Shown here piece by piece: positions 1 through 10,212 of a stretch of 64,000 nt of DNA (positions are counted from its first letter, which is position 1; every line of letters starts with the position of its first letter). Source of the stretch: Enterobacter sp. JBIWA008 (GTDB taxonomy: Bacteria > Pseudomonadota > Gammaproteobacteria > Enterobacterales > Enterobacteriaceae). Position numbers and translations under genes: made by a program. The stretch covers positions 682,001 to 746,000 of the forward strand of contig NZ_CP074149.1 in the NCBI RefSeq assembly GCF_019968765.1, written 5' to 3'. The notes below the pieces were generated by a model that worked only from the letters and a program-made list of their open reading frames with translations, was not told the origin of the DNA and did not search any database.

Positions 1-408
1 CACGATCTGCCGGTGATCCTCCATTCAAGACGCACGCACGATAAGCTGGCTATGCATCTGAAACGCATCGATCTCCCGCGCAGGGGCGTAGTGCATGGTT
101 TCTCCGGCAGCCTGCAGCAGGCGCAGCGTTTTTTTGACCTGGGCTATAAAATCGGCGTCGGCGGCACCATCACCTATCCGCGTGCCAGTAAAACCCGGGA
201 CGTGATGGCACAGCTGCCGCTGTCGGCGCTCCTGCTGGAAACCGACGCGCCGGATATGCCGCTAAATGGTTTTCAGGGGCAGCCCAATCGCCCGGAACAG
301 GCGGCGCGCGTGTTTACCACCCTGTGTGAACTGCGAAAAGAGCCAGAAGAGGTGATTGCTGAAGCGCTGCTGGAAAATACCCGTTCGGTATTTGGCATCA
401 CGCTATAG
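1..408 (+). CDS. yjjV: YjjV, TatD-family metal-dependent hydrolase (5' end missing)
   Basis: This is the C-terminal part of a TatD-family deoxyribonuclease-like hydrolase. The reading frame is open from the first base of the window, so the true start lies upstream; about 135 residues of a roughly 260-residue protein remain. Visible family features are HSR after a beta strand near the window start, the VHGFSGS stretch (a metal-binding His in this TIM-barrel family), the [11 protein letters not shown] segment, and [10 protein letters not shown], which carries the conserved catalytic Asp near the C-terminus. The stop at 406-408 overlaps the convergent yjjW gene by 6 bases. The exact substrate of YjjV is not established; nuclease activity is inferred from TatD relatives. 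Confidence 0.9.
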   Translation, partial: HDLPVILHSRRTHDKLAMHLKRIDLPRRGVVHGFSGSLQQAQRFFDLGYKIGVGGTITYPRASKTRDVMAQLPLSALLLETDAPDMPLNGFQGQPNRPEQAARVFTTLCELRKEPEEVIAEALLENTRSVFGITL

Positions 409-1263
409 GTAAAGAGAAGGGCGAATCACAGTAATCTTCTGTTTTTCCAGCGCCCGCGCCAGCGGTTCAACGTCCTCGGGCGTGGCGTTGCGCCACGACG
501 CAGCCTCACCGTAAACGCCATGCGCGTGAAACGCGTTGATGCGCACCGGAATATTTCCAAGCCCGTGGATAAAGGTCGTTAGCGGTTTCAGGTGCTCCAG
601 ATAATCACACTGCCCCGGAATAACCAGCAGGCGGAGCTCCGTCAAGCGGTGACGATCTGCCAGCCAGCGGATGCTCTGCTTGATCAGCGGATTGTCGCGC
701 CCGGTCAGGAAGCGATGATGCTCGTTCCCCCACGCCTTCAGATCCAGCATCGCGCCATCCATTACCGGCAGCAGCTTTTGCCAGCCCGTTTCGCTTAACA
801 GACCGTTGCTGTCTACCAGACAGGTCAGGTGACGCAGGGCAGGATCGGCTTTGATCGCTGAGAATAGCGTCACTAAAAACGGCAGTTGCGTTGTGGCTTC
901 GCCGCCGCTCACGGTGATCCCTTCGATAAAGGGTGCGGATTTGCGGACCTGAGTGAGGATCTCTTCCAGGCTGAAGCGGTGCGCCATAGGCGTTGCCTGC
1001 TGCCGGCACAGGTGCAGGCAGGTGTCGCACTGCTGGCAGTCACTCTCCTGCCACCAGACGCGTCCGGCCTGAATAGTCAGCGCGTCGTGCGGGCAGTGGG
1101 GCACGCAGTCCCCGCAGTCGTTGCAGCGGCCTATCGTCCACGGGTTGTGGCAGGTTTTACAGCGCAGGTTGCAGCCCTGCAGGAACAGGGCAAGGCGGCT
1201 ACCCGGCCCGTCCACGCAGGAAAAAGGAATGACCTGACTAACTAAAGCGCATCTGCTGTTCAT
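403..1263 (-). CDS. yjjW: YjjW, glycyl-radical enzyme activating enzyme (radical SAM)
   Basis: A 286-residue radical S-adenosylmethionine protein that should install the glycyl radical on its partner, YjjI. Near the N-terminus is the radical SAM cluster motif CxxxCxxC (C31, C35, C38). It is followed by a ferredoxin-like insert with two Cys-rich groups ([11 protein letters not shown] and [11 protein letters not shown]) that would bind further 4Fe-4S clusters, as in other activases of this class. The SAM-binding GGE motif appears as VSGGEA near residue 120. The start lies inside the 3' end of yjjI (26-base overlap on the same strand), which implies translational coupling and a shared transcript. 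Specific activation of YjjI is inferred from the pairing. Confidence 0.93.
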   Translation of the reverse strand: MNSRCALVSQVIPFSCVDGPGSRLALFLQGCNLRCKTCHNPWTIGRCNDCGDCVPHCPHDALTIQAGRVWWQESDCQQCDTCLHLCRQQATPMAHRFSLEEILTQVRKSAPFIEGITVSGGEATTQLPFLVTLFSAIKADPALRHLTCLVDSNGLLSETGWQKLLPVMDGAMLDLKAWGNEHHRFLTGRDNPLIKQSIRWLADRHRLTELRLLVIPGQCDYLEHLKPLTTFIHGLGNIPVRINAFHAHGVYGEAASWRNATPEDVEPLARALEKQKITVIRPSLYL

Positions 1264-2785
1264 GGCTTATCACGCGAGGCTGACGTTCCAGAATACGGGT
1301 ATTGCGTGCGGCTTCTTCCCCCAGCCATGTAGTGTTGGTTCTTGACCCCGCGTCCCGGTATTTCTCCAGATCCGATAGCCGCACCATATACCCGGTGACG
1401 CGCACCAGATCGTTACCCGCTACGTTGGCGGTAAACTCGCGCATACCCGTCCTGAACGCGCCCAGGCACAGCTGGAACACAGCCTGCGGGTTGCGTTTAA
1501 TCGTCTCATCCAGCGTTAAAATATCGCTTATCCCGGAAGCGTAGTGCTTGTGATGGGGGGCCACTGCCAGCAGATGGCTGATGGGATCCGGCTCGTCGCC
1601 GTAGGGCAGGCGCGCGCCCGGCGTGGTGCCCGAGTCGGAGCTGATCCCCGACTGCGCGTGAAGCATCGCGCGATGCTTCCAGCCGTGTTTCACCGGCGTG
1701 CTTTCAACGAACGCCGCAAGCTGCTCGCTGATGCGGTAGCCCAGCGCGTTGGCCTGCTCGTCTTTTCCGTAACGACCTTCAATGCCCTCCTTTTCACAGA
1801 GCGTATTCACCGCTTCCGCCAGGCCGTACATGCCAAACATCGGCACAAACCGATCGGCATCAATCAGCCCCTCTTTTACCAGGAAGCTATTCTCAAAGAA
1901 GCCCGATTGTTGATACAGGAAATCGCAGCGGGCATCGATGATGGTCATTTGCTGCTGGCAGTAGTGCGGGAGCGTGCTGGTGAAGAAGTCTTCAATGGAT
2001 GTGCTGTATTCAGCAATGGCTTTGAGGTTAAGGCGCACCAGGGTGCTGCCACCGCCAGCCAGCAGCAGGGAGTTGTAACAGCTCACCACGCCAAAACGGC
2101 CTTTTGTGAAAATTTTATCATTCATCGGGCCATTAGAAATGTGCGGTTTGCTGCATTCACATATGTTTTTTGCCACCTCAAGCAGCAAATCGTCTGGGGT
2201 GATATCTGGATCGTAGATAAAGGTCAGGTTAGGTGCGACCTGCTTCAGCTCTGCGTCGGCACGCAGAATAGCACGGGTGATGGGGCCGTCAGCAGGCCCG
2301 ATGTTTGCGTGCATAAACGCGTCGGGCAGCGTACGGTCAAGATAGCGCCAGAAACGTTTTATTCGGCTATCGATCTCTTCTTGTGTTAGAATTCTAACAT
2401 ATGGAGTTAATATCGCATCAAGCTGACCGAGATAGACCGGCATCGATGTGACGGACGGAACATGATGGTAGAGGATGGTTAACAGCGAGAGGGCGTCGTC
2501 GAGATCTTTCGCCCCTTCCAGCTCCAGCCATTCTGAACCGTCAGCCAGAAATTTTGCGTAATCCGGCAGAACGTAACGGGGTTTGTAAGGCGCGTGGCCT
2601 TCGAACATGTCGCAGATAACCCCCTCGTCCAGTGCGGCTCGCGCGGCATCAGGAAGTGCCGGATAAGGCAGGTTGTTTTCCGCTTCCAGCGCCAGAAAAT
2701 GACGTTTTTGTTCCGGGGTTAACACCGGGCTTGTCACAATGTGCTGGCAACGTTGTTGCAGGGCGTCGGGGCTGGAGTGGGGCAT
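1238..2785 (-). CDS. yjjI: YjjI, glycyl-radical enzyme of unknown substrate (DUF3029)
   Basis: A 515-residue protein of the DUF3029/YjjI family, a divergent glycyl-radical enzyme. The C-terminal segment contains [11 protein letters not shown], matching the RVxGY glycyl-radical motif in which Gly carries the radical. A candidate active-site Cys lies in [11 protein letters not shown] in the middle of the protein. It is shorter than pyruvate formate-lyase (about 760 residues). It is transcribed with yjjW, and its start (Shine-Dalgarno AAGGAAG) faces the deoC promoter region divergently. The reaction is not known to me; proximity to the deo operon is suggestive only. Such enzymes are oxygen sensitive, so anaerobic use is expected. 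Confidence 0.92.
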   Translation of the reverse strand: MPHSSPDALQQRCQHIVTSPVLTPEQKRHFLALEAENNLPYPALPDAARAALDEGVICDMFEGHAPYKPRYVLPDYAKFLADGSEWLELEGAKDLDDALSLLTILYHHVPSVTSMPVYLGQLDAILTPYVRILTQEEIDSRIKRFWRYLDRTLPDAFMHANIGPADGPITRAILRADAELKQVAPNLTFIYDPDITPDDLLLEVAKNICECSKPHISNGPMNDKIFTKGRFGVVSCYNSLLLAGGGSTLVRLNLKAIAEYSTSIEDFFTSTLPHYCQQQMTIIDARCDFLYQQSGFFENSFLVKEGLIDADRFVPMFGMYGLAEAVNTLCEKEGIEGRYGKDEQANALGYRISEQLAAFVESTPVKHGWKHRAMLHAQSGISSDSGTTPGARLPYGDEPDPISHLLAVAPHHKHYASGISDILTLDETIKRNPQAVFQLCLGAFRTGMREFTANVAGNDLVRVTGYMVRLSDLEKYRDAGSRTNTTWLGEEAARNTRILERQPRVISHEQQMRFS

Positions 2786-2903
2786 ATTCGCTTCCTTGAG
2801 TGTTGTTCTGCGGATGATGAACGAATTTTAGAAAGCCAGCCTGTCGGGGCTTTTGATCCGACAGGGGGTATCGCTGCTTTAGTCGACAATTTACGCGCTA
2901 AAG

Positions 2904-2976
2904 TTTGAAGAATATCTCATTACGGTAATGCAAATTTGTACGCAGTTTTCATTAACTGTGATGAATGTCGAAGTGT
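2904..2976 (+). promoter_or_regulatory. deoC promoter: two CRP sites flanking a CytR site
   Basis: The segment aligns by eye with the E. coli deoP2 promoter. A distal CRP-like site lies at 2904-2923. A second begins with TGTGA at 2957-2961, its core ending at 2972. Between them, TGCAAATTTGTA at 2929-2940 matches the place where CytR binds between two CRP dimers. The arrangement predicts cAMP-CRP activation and CytR repression that is relieved by cytidine. Site identities are inferred from similarity to the known promoter. Confidence 0.75.
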
Positions 2977-2989
2977 GGATGCGGGTGAA

Positions 2990-3005
2990 TGTTAGAATAC
3001 TCACA
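2990..3005 (+). promoter_or_regulatory. DeoR operator over the deoC -10 box
   Basis: TGTTAGAATACTCACA matches the DeoR operator known from E. coli deo promoters except for one base in the right arm (TCACA for TAACA). The embedded TAGAAT at 2993-2998 serves as the -10 hexamer, so DeoR binding would block RNA polymerase. The inducer of DeoR is deoxyribose-5-phosphate, the substrate of the DeoC enzyme encoded just downstream. Confidence 0.8.
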
Positions 3006-3050
3006 GACCCGCAAGGTAAAATTTATACGGCACTGCCGTTGGAGAATGTT

Positions 3051-3830
3051 ATGACCGATTTAAATGCAAGCAGCCTGCGCGCGTTGAAACTGATGGACCT
3101 GACCACCCTGAACGATGACGACACCAATGAAAAAGTCATCGCCCTGTGCCATCAGGCGAAAACGCCGGTGGGTAACACCGCAGCCATCTGTATCTACCCG
3201 CGCTTTATCCCGATTGCCCGTAAGACTCTGAAAGAGCAGGGTACGCCGGACGTGCGCATTGCAACCGTAACTAACTTCCCGCATGGCAACGATGATATCG
3301 AGATTGCGCTGGCAGAAACCCGCGCGGCGATTGCTTACGGCGCAGACGAAGTTGACGTGGTGTTCCCGTACCGCGCGCTGATCGGCGGCAACGAGCAGGT
3401 CGGTTTTGACCTGGTGAAAGCCTGTAAAGACGCGTGCGCGGCGGCAAACGTGCTGCTGAAAGTGATCATCGAAACCGGCGAGCTGAAAGAAGAGGCGCTG
3501 ATTCGTAAAGCATCTGAAATCTCCATCAAAGCCGGTGCGGATTTCATTAAAACCTCTACCGGTAAAGTGCCGGTGAATGCGACCCCGGAAAGCGCGCGCA
3601 TCATGATGGAAGTCATCCGCGACATGGGCGTATCCAAAACCGTTGGTTTCAAACCCGCGGGCGGCGTGCGTACCGCTGAAGACGCCCAGCAGTTCCTGGC
3701 GATTGCGGACGAGCTGTTTGGCGCCGACTGGGCGGACTCCCGCCACTACCGCTTCGGTGCGTCCAGCCTTCTGGCCAGCCTGCTGAAAGCGCTGGGTCAC
3801 GGCGACGGTAAGAGCGCAAGCAGCTACTGA
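3051..3830 (+). CDS. deoC: Deoxyribose-phosphate aldolase
   Basis: A 259-residue class I aldolase that splits 2-deoxyribose-5-phosphate into acetaldehyde and glyceraldehyde-3-phosphate in the cytosol. The Schiff-base Lys is K167 in DFIKTSTGK and the second catalytic Lys is K201 in GFKPAGG, the same numbering as in E. coli. The frame stays open back to 2928, but ATG 3051 is preferred. It has GGAG seven bases upstream, gives the family length, and the extension would run through the DeoR operator and CRP site. First gene of deoCABD. A REP pair separates it from deoA. Confidence 0.98.
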   Translation: MTDLNASSLRALKLMDLTTLNDDDTNEKVIALCHQAKTPVGNTAAICIYPRFIPIARKTLKEQGTPDVRIATVTNFPHGNDDIEIALAETRAAIAYGADEVDVVFPYRALIGGNEQVGFDLVKACKDACAAANVLLKVIIETGELKEEALIRKASEISIKAGADFIKTSTGKVPVNATPESARIMMEVIRDMGVSKTVGFKPAGGVRTAEDAQQFLAIADELFGADWADSRHYRFGASSLLASLLKALGHGDGKSASSY

Positions 3831-3842
3831 TTGCCAGACAAT

Positions 3843-3911
3843 GCCGGATGACGCTTCTTTGCTTATCCGGCCTACAGGATCGTAGGGCGGGTAAGCGTAG
3901 CGCCACCCGCC
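3843..3911. repeat. REP pair (BIME) between deoC and deoA
   Basis: Two REP-type palindromes stand in tandem. The first, at 3843-3875, begins GCCGGATGACG and ends TTATCCGGCCTAC. The second, at 3881-3911, forms a GGGCGGGT/ACCCGCC hairpin. Such elements stabilise upstream mRNA or bind gyrase in enterobacteria. Here the pair lies inside an operon and could set the deoC:deoA expression ratio. Confidence 0.8.
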
Positions 3912-3942
3912 ACAACTCCCCCGATTCCGCATGGAGGTTACC

Positions 3943-5265
3943 GTGTTTCTCGCACAAGAAATTATTCGTAAAAAACGTGATGGTCATGCATTAAGCGACG
4001 AAGAGATCCGCTTCTTCATCAACGGCATTCGTGATAACACCGTCTCAGAAGGGCAGATTGCGGCTCTGGCGATGACCATTTTCTTCCACGATATGTCGAT
4101 GCCTGAGCGCGTGTCGCTGACCATGGCGATGCGAGATTCAGGAACCGTTCTGGACTGGAAAAGCCTCAACCTTAACGGCCCGATTGTGGATAAACACTCC
4201 ACCGGCGGCGTGGGCGACGTGACGTCTCTGATGCTCGGCCCAATGGTGGCAGCCTGCGGCGGTTACATCCCGATGATCTCCGGACGCGGCCTGGGCCACA
4301 CCGGCGGTACGCTCGACAAACTGGAAGCCATTCCGGGCTTCGATATCTTCCCGGACGACAACCGCTTCCGCGACATTATTAAAGACGTTGGTGTGGCGAT
4401 TATCGGCCAGACCAGCTCTCTTGCTCCGGCAGACAAGCGTTTCTACGCAACCCGCGACATCACCGCGACCGTTGACTCCATCCCGCTGATCACCGCCTCT
4501 ATCCTGGCGAAGAAACTGGCGGAAGGGCTGGACGCGCTGGTGATGGACGTAAAAGTGGGTAGCGGCGCGTTTATGCCGACCTATGAACTTTCTGCTGCGC
4601 TGGCTGAAGCGATCGTTGGCGTTTCCAACGGCGCGGGCGTGCGCACCACCGCGCTGCTCACCGACATGAACCAGGTGCTGGCGTCCAGCGCCGGTAACGC
4701 TGTCGAAGTGCGCGAAGCGGTGCAGTTCCTGACCGGTGAATACCGTAACCCGCGCCTGTTCGACGTTACCATGGCGCTGTGCGTTGAGATGTTAATCTCC
4801 GGCAGGCTGGCCAAAGACGACGCAGAAGCGCGCGTGAAGCTTCAGGCGGTGCTGGATAATGGCAAAGCGGCGGACATCTTCGGCCGTATGGTCGCGGCGC
4901 AGAAAGGCCCGACCGATTTCGTCGAAAACTACGCGAAATACCTGCCAACCGCGACGCTCAGCAAAGCGGTGTATGCCGATAGCGAAGGGTTTGTCTCTGC
5001 AATGGACACCCGTGAGCTGGGTATGGCGGTGGTCTCGATGGGTGGCGGCCGCCGTCAGGCCTCCGACACCATTGATTACAGCGTCGGCTTTACCGATATG
5101 GCCCGTCTGGGCGACAGCGTTGACGGTCAACGTCCGCTGGCGGTGATCCACGCGAAAGACGAAGCCAGCTGGCAGGAAGCGGCAAAAGCGGTGAAAGCGG
5201 CTATTACGCTTGACGATAAAGCGCCGGAAACCACACCGACTGTCTATCGCCGTATCACCGAATAG
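3943..5265 (+). CDS. deoA: Thymidine phosphorylase
   Basis: A 440-residue pyrimidine-nucleoside phosphorylase that converts thymidine and phosphate to thymine and deoxyribose-1-phosphate. The phosphate-binding loop is seen in [13 protein letters not shown], and the catalytic region in [16 protein letters not shown]. The chosen start is GTG 3943 (Met-Phe-Leu), because an upstream in-frame ATG at 3931 sits within the Shine-Dalgarno GGAGG (3933-3937) and GTG gives the exact family length. Product of this step passes to DeoB, then DeoC. Identity is near complete to the E. coli protein as remembered. Confidence 0.97.
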   Translation: MFLAQEIIRKKRDGHALSDEEIRFFINGIRDNTVSEGQIAALAMTIFFHDMSMPERVSLTMAMRDSGTVLDWKSLNLNGPIVDKHSTGGVGDVTSLMLGPMVAACGGYIPMISGRGLGHTGGTLDKLEAIPGFDIFPDDNRFRDIIKDVGVAIIGQTSSLAPADKRFYATRDITATVDSIPLITASILAKKLAEGLDALVMDVKVGSGAFMPTYELSAALAEAIVGVSNGAGVRTTALLTDMNQVLASSAGNAVEVREAVQFLTGEYRNPRLFDVTMALCVEMLISGRLAKDDAEARVKLQAVLDNGKAADIFGRMVAAQKGPTDFVENYAKYLPTATLSKAVYADSEGFVSAMDTRELGMAVVSMGGGRRQASDTIDYSVGFTDMARLGDSVDGQRPLAVIHAKDEASWQEAAKAVKAAITLDDKAPETTPTVYRRITE

Positions 5266-5281
5266 CGGTATACTGATCTGA

Positions 5282-6541
<1,260 letters not shown>

Positions 6542-6559
6542 ATCATGTTGGGGGCGGTC

Positions 6560-6600
6560 TGATGCCCTCACCCCAGCCCTCTCCCACAGGGAGAGGGTGA
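6560..6600 (+). repeat. CCCTCTCCC/GGGAGAGGG hairpin repeat, copy 1
   Basis: A nine-base-pair perfect stem (6577-6585 with 6589-6597) with loop ACA, preceded by the tail TGATGCCCTCACCCC. Copies 2 (7366-7404) and 3 (12876-12917) show the same stem and the tail in inverted orientation. This copy lies between deoB and deoD, inside the operon, and could act as an mRNA processing or partial termination structure. Confidence 0.75.
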
Positions 6601-6630
6601 AAAGAATAAACAATTTAAAAGGAACTGAAG

Positions 6631-7353
6631 ATGGCAACTCCTCACATTAATGCAGAAATGGGTGATTTCGCTGACGTCGTATTGATGCCGGGCGACCCGC
6701 TGCGCGCGAAGCACATTGCAGAAACTTTCCTGGAAGACGTGCGTGAAGTGAACAACGTTCGCGGCATGCTGGGCTTCACCGGTACCTATAAAGGCCGCAA
6801 AATCTCCGTCATGGGTCACGGTATGGGTATCCCATCCTGCTCTATCTATACCAAAGAGTTGATCACCGACTTCGGCGTGAAGAAAATCATCCGCGTTGGC
6901 TCCTGCGGCGCGGTGCGCATGGACGTTAAGCTGCGCGACATCGTTATCGGTATGGGTGCCTGCACCGATTCCAAAGTTAACCGTATGCGTTTCAAAGATC
7001 ATGACTTCGCGGCGATTGCTGACTTCGGCATGGTGCGTGACGCGGTTGACGCGGCCAAAGCGCTGGGGGTTGAAGCGCGAGTGGGTAACATCTTCTCTGC
7101 TGACCTGTTCTATGCACCGGACGGCGGCGAGATGTTCGACGTGATGGAGAAATACGGCATTCTGGGCGTGGAAATGGAAGCGGCGGGCATCTACGGCGTT
7201 GCGGCTGAGTTTGGTGCAAAAGCGCTGACCATCTGCACCGTGTCTGACCATATTCGTACCCACGAGCAGACCACTGCGGCCGAGCGTCAGACTACCTTCA
7301 ACGACATGATCAAAATCGCGCTGGAATCTGTTCTGCTGGGCGATAAAGAGTAA
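6631..7353 (+). CDS. deoD: Purine-nucleoside phosphorylase, DeoD type
   Basis: A 240-residue hexameric purine-nucleoside phosphorylase that yields free base and (deoxy)ribose-1-phosphate. Motifs are MPGDPLRAK near residue 20, the GMGIPS loop, [17 protein letters not shown] (substrate-binding Glu) and CTVSDHI (the general-acid Asp). It is one residue longer than the E. coli enzyme as I recall it, because of a doubled Gly in APDGGEMFD. It closes the deo operon. Inverted copies of one hairpin repeat bracket the gene. Confidence 0.98.
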   Translation: MATPHINAEMGDFADVVLMPGDPLRAKHIAETFLEDVREVNNVRGMLGFTGTYKGRKISVMGHGMGIPSCSIYTKELITDFGVKKIIRVGSCGAVRMDVKLRDIVIGMGACTDSKVNRMRFKDHDFAAIADFGMVRDAVDAAKALGVEARVGNIFSADLFYAPDGGEMFDVMEKYGILGVEMEAAGIYGVAAEFGAKALTICTVSDHIRTHEQTTAAERQTTFNDMIKIALESVLLGDKE

Positions 7354-7365
7354 TTCTGTCTCTTC

Positions 7366-7404
7366 CCTCCCTCTCCCTGTGGGAGAGGGCCGGGATGAGG
7401 GCAC
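7366..7404 (-). repeat. CCCTCTCCC/GGGAGAGGG hairpin repeat, copy 2
   Basis: The perfect stem is 7369-7377 with 7381-7389, loop TGT, followed by CCGGGATGAGGGCA. This is the same unit as copy 1 read on the minus strand. It stands between the convergent ends of deoD and lplA and could terminate or stabilise both transcripts. Confidence 0.75.
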
Positions 7405-7414
7405 CAAACCGTAC

Positions 7415-8431
7415 CTAGCGTACCGCCTGTGCAATCCACGCCGACAGCTCCCGCAGCTCTTTTTCCTGCTCCGGGAAATCCCCCATCAACGCATCGCATT
7501 CCTGCTGCAGCATATCCGCCCGGTACAAACAGCCCTGCAGACGTGCCGCCAGCGCCTCTAGCGGTGCCGGATTCAGGCTATCGGTAAACACCTGCGTGCG
7601 GGTGATATGGCCTTTCTCCACGTCAAAATGCAGCTCCACGCCGCCCCAGGTGAAACGCTCGTCCAGCAGATGGGAAAACGCAGGAGCCTGACCGAAGTTC
7701 CACTCCCAGCTGCTCTGGCGGGCGAAGGTTTCGGCGAAGTTGGGCAGGTCCGGGATTTTGTCAGGAGAGATCACTTCCGCTTCCACGCGCTCGCCGTAGT
7801 GTTCAAAGAAAGCGTCACGGATCGCATCGCAAATCTGCTCGTGAGTAACGCCCGGCAGCAGCTCCACCAGATTTGCCACGCGTCCGCGCACGGAAGTAAT
7901 CCCTTTAGCCTGGAGCTTTTTCTTATCAGGATTTAGGTAGTTAGCCAGACGGCTGAGATCGGCGTTCAGCAACAGGGTGCCGTGGTGGAAGCCGCGATCC
8001 ATCGTTTCGCGGTAGGCGGAGCCGGAGACCTTCCGGTCGCCCTCCGGGGTTTTCACCACCAGATCGTTACGCCCGGAGGCTTCCGCCGTCACGCCAAGTG
8101 AATTCAGCGCGTTGAGGACAATTGAGGTGGAGATAGTTTTGTCGTATTCCGGTTTGCCCGCCATAAAGGTAAAACAGGTATTGCCCAGATCGTGAAACAC
8201 CGCACCGCCGCCGCTGCTGCGGCGCGCGAGGCGGACGTTGTCCTCTTCCATACGCCGCGTATTGCACTCTTTCCACGGGTTTTGCGCGCGGCCGATGACC
8301 ACCGTATCGGCATTACGCCAGAGGAACAGTACGCGCTGGGTAGCCGGCATCTGGCGGAAGATGCACTCTTCCACCGCGAGATTAAACCAGGGATCGTAAG
8401 AGTCAGAGATAAGCAGGCGTAACGTCGTCAT
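7415..8431 (-). CDS. lplA: Lipoate-protein ligase A
   Basis: A 338-residue enzyme that activates exogenous lipoate with ATP and transfers it to the lipoyl domains of 2-oxoacid dehydrogenases and the glycine cleavage H protein. The lipoate-binding loop [15 protein letters not shown] starts near residue 70. The catalytic Lys is K134 in RKVSGSAY, followed by RGFHHGTLL. Length matches the E. coli protein. It lies 39 bases after ytjB on the same strand, so the two are probably co-transcribed. It ends toward deoD. Confidence 0.97.
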   Translation of the reverse strand: MTTLRLLISDSYDPWFNLAVEECIFRQMPATQRVLFLWRNADTVVIGRAQNPWKECNTRRMEEDNVRLARRSSGGGAVFHDLGNTCFTFMAGKPEYDKTISTSIVLNALNSLGVTAEASGRNDLVVKTPEGDRKVSGSAYRETMDRGFHHGTLLLNADLSRLANYLNPDKKKLQAKGITSVRGRVANLVELLPGVTHEQICDAIRDAFFEHYGERVEAEVISPDKIPDLPNFAETFARQSSWEWNFGQAPAFSHLLDERFTWGGVELHFDVEKGHITRTQVFTDSLNPAPLEALAARLQGCLYRADMLQQECDALMGDFPEQEKELRELSAWIAQAVR

Positions 8432-8470
8432 GGCAGAGTTCCTTTTCCGAATCGTTCGCCTATTTTATCA

Positions 8471-9115
8471 CTATTCTTTCTTCTCGCTCTCTTCGTCTTC
8501 GGGGACCGATCGGCTGGCGGTCAGCAGGAACGGGGATTGCTGCCAGCGCGAGCGCTTGCCGCGAAGCAGGGTACGCGCCAGCACAACGCCGATGGCGAGT
8601 GAAAGCAGCAGCATCAGGCGCAGAATATTGGTGGTATTATCGACCTGTTTGGCTTCAGTAGGCAGGGTGTGGGTATCAAGGGTCAGGCGCAGATAGCCCA
8701 GCGGGCCATTCTTCCCCTGAATAGGTTCAACGATCTGCTGGTTAAAGTAGCCCCCGGCCTTTTTCCCGTCCAGCGCCAGCCTGTCGCGCACGTCGACGTG
8801 CTCGCCCGCGCGGGCAATCAGGTTGCCTTGCTCATCATAGACGCCGGCATCAAGAATGCGGCTATTCTCCGTGAGCAGGCGTAAAACCTGGCCTATCCGC
8901 TTATCGTCCGGCGTATCGGTACGCATGGACGGCGCGACGTTGAGCGTCACCTGACGTGCCAGCGTGCGGGCCAGCTCTTCAAATTGCGGGTTGCGTTGCC
9001 GTTGATGGTTCTGGCTAAACCACGATGCCCCTTGCATCAGCACCACTAATAGTGCGAGACAGAAAAGGACAATCACGGCGCGATGGAGCCGGAATTTCAG
9101 TTTTGCGCGAGCCAT
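8471..9115 (-). CDS. ytjB: YtjB (Smp) inner-membrane protein
   Basis: A 214-residue protein of the SMP family. A basic N-terminus (MARAKLKFRLHR) precedes a transmembrane segment at about residues 13-32. A periplasmic domain of about 130 residues carries a PAS-like signature around DAGVYDEQGNLIARAG. A second transmembrane segment lies near residues 163-182, followed by a short charged cytoplasmic tail. The layout resembles the sensor half of a signalling protein with no output domain. Function is not known. It is divergent from serB and upstream of lplA. Confidence 0.9.
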   Translation of the reverse strand: MARAKLKFRLHRAVIVLFCLALLVVLMQGASWFSQNHQRQRNPQFEELARTLARQVTLNVAPSMRTDTPDDKRIGQVLRLLTENSRILDAGVYDEQGNLIARAGEHVDVRDRLALDGKKAGGYFNQQIVEPIQGKNGPLGYLRLTLDTHTLPTEAKQVDNTTNILRLMLLLSLAIGVVLARTLLRGKRSRWQQSPFLLTASRSVPEDEESEKKE

Positions 9116-9232
9116 ATTCCACCTGCTGAAAATTTACGGCTTAATGTTGCCAGAAGTGATGGTTACAGGGTAGCCTCATGCGTTATTTTCCCTCTGCAAC
9201 CTTCCGGCGCGAACGAAATTACAGGAGCTTTA

Positions 9233-10201
9233 ATGCCGAACATTACCTGGTGTGACCTGCCAACGGATGTCTCTTTATGGCCAGGATTGCCGCTCTCTTT
9301 AAGTGGCGATGAGGTGATGCCTCTGGATTACCACGCCGGTCGTAGCGGCTGGCTCCTCTACGGACGCGGTCTGGATAAGCAACGCCTGACCCAGTATCAA
9401 AGCAAGCTGGGTGCGGCGATGGTCATCGTCGCCGCCTGGTGCGTGGAAGACTACCAGGTCATTCGCCTGGCGGGATCCCTGACGCAGCGCGCAACGCGTC
9501 TGGCGCATGACGCCGGGCTGGACGTCGCGCCGCTGGGTAAAATTCCGCACCTGAAAACCCCGGGGCTGCTGGTGATGGACATGGACTCTACCGCCATTCA
9601 GATCGAGTGTATCGACGAGATTGCAAAGCTGGCGGGCAGCGGCGAGCTGGTGGCGGAAGTCACCGAGCGTGCGATGCGCGGCGAGCTGGACTTCACCGCC
9701 AGCCTGCGGCAGCGCGTGGCGACCCTGAAAGGGGCTGATGCCAACATTCTGCGCCAGGTGCGCGACGTGCTGCCGCTGATGCCTGGGCTGACGCAGCTGG
9801 TCCTGAAGCTGCAGTCCCTCGGCTGGAAGGTGGCGATCGCTTCCGGTGGCTTCACCTTCTTCGCGGATTACCTGCGGGAAAAACTGCATCTGACCACCGT
9901 GGTGGCCAATGAGCTGGAGATCATGGACGGCAAGCTGACCGGCCAGGTGATCGGCGATATCGTAGATGCCCAGTACAAAGCCAATACGCTGACGCGTCTG
10001 GCGGAAAAATATGAAATTCCGGTTGTCCAGACCGTCGCCATTGGCGATGGCGCGAACGACCTGCCGATGATTAAAGCGGCTGGGCTTGGCATTGCCTACC
10101 ATGCCAAGCCAAAAGTGAATGAAAAGACGGAAGTGACTATCCGTCACGCTGACCTGATGGGGGTGTTCTGCATTCTCTCCGGCAGCCTTAATCAGAAATA
10201 A
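9233..10201 (+). CDS. serB: Phosphoserine phosphatase
   Basis: A 322-residue enzyme performing the last step of serine synthesis, the hydrolysis of O-phosphoserine. It has an N-terminal ACT-like regulatory half and a C-terminal haloacid-dehalogenase domain. Nucleophile D116 and acid D118 lie in VMDMDSTAIQ. Motif II is ASGGFTFF, and the metal-binding motif is GDGANDLPM. The frame continues upstream to 9083, but ATG 9233 gives the family length and follows the Shine-Dalgarno CAGGAG. The stop is 11 bases before radA, so the two genes share a transcript. Confidence 0.97.
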   Translation: MPNITWCDLPTDVSLWPGLPLSLSGDEVMPLDYHAGRSGWLLYGRGLDKQRLTQYQSKLGAAMVIVAAWCVEDYQVIRLAGSLTQRATRLAHDAGLDVAPLGKIPHLKTPGLLVMDMDSTAIQIECIDEIAKLAGSGELVAEVTERAMRGELDFTASLRQRVATLKGADANILRQVRDVLPLMPGLTQLVLKLQSLGWKVAIASGGFTFFADYLREKLHLTTVVANELEIMDGKLTGQVIGDIVDAQYKANTLTRLAEKYEIPVVQTVAIGDGANDLPMIKAAGLGIAYHAKPKVNEKTEVTIRHADLMGVFCILSGSLNQK

Positions 10202-10212
10202 CGAGGTAAACC

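Noticed and set aside
2928..3050. In-frame 41-codon N-terminal extension of deoC
   Set aside because: It would run through the CRP site, the -10 box and the DeoR operator, so it lies upstream of the transcript. ATG 3051 has a good ribosome site.
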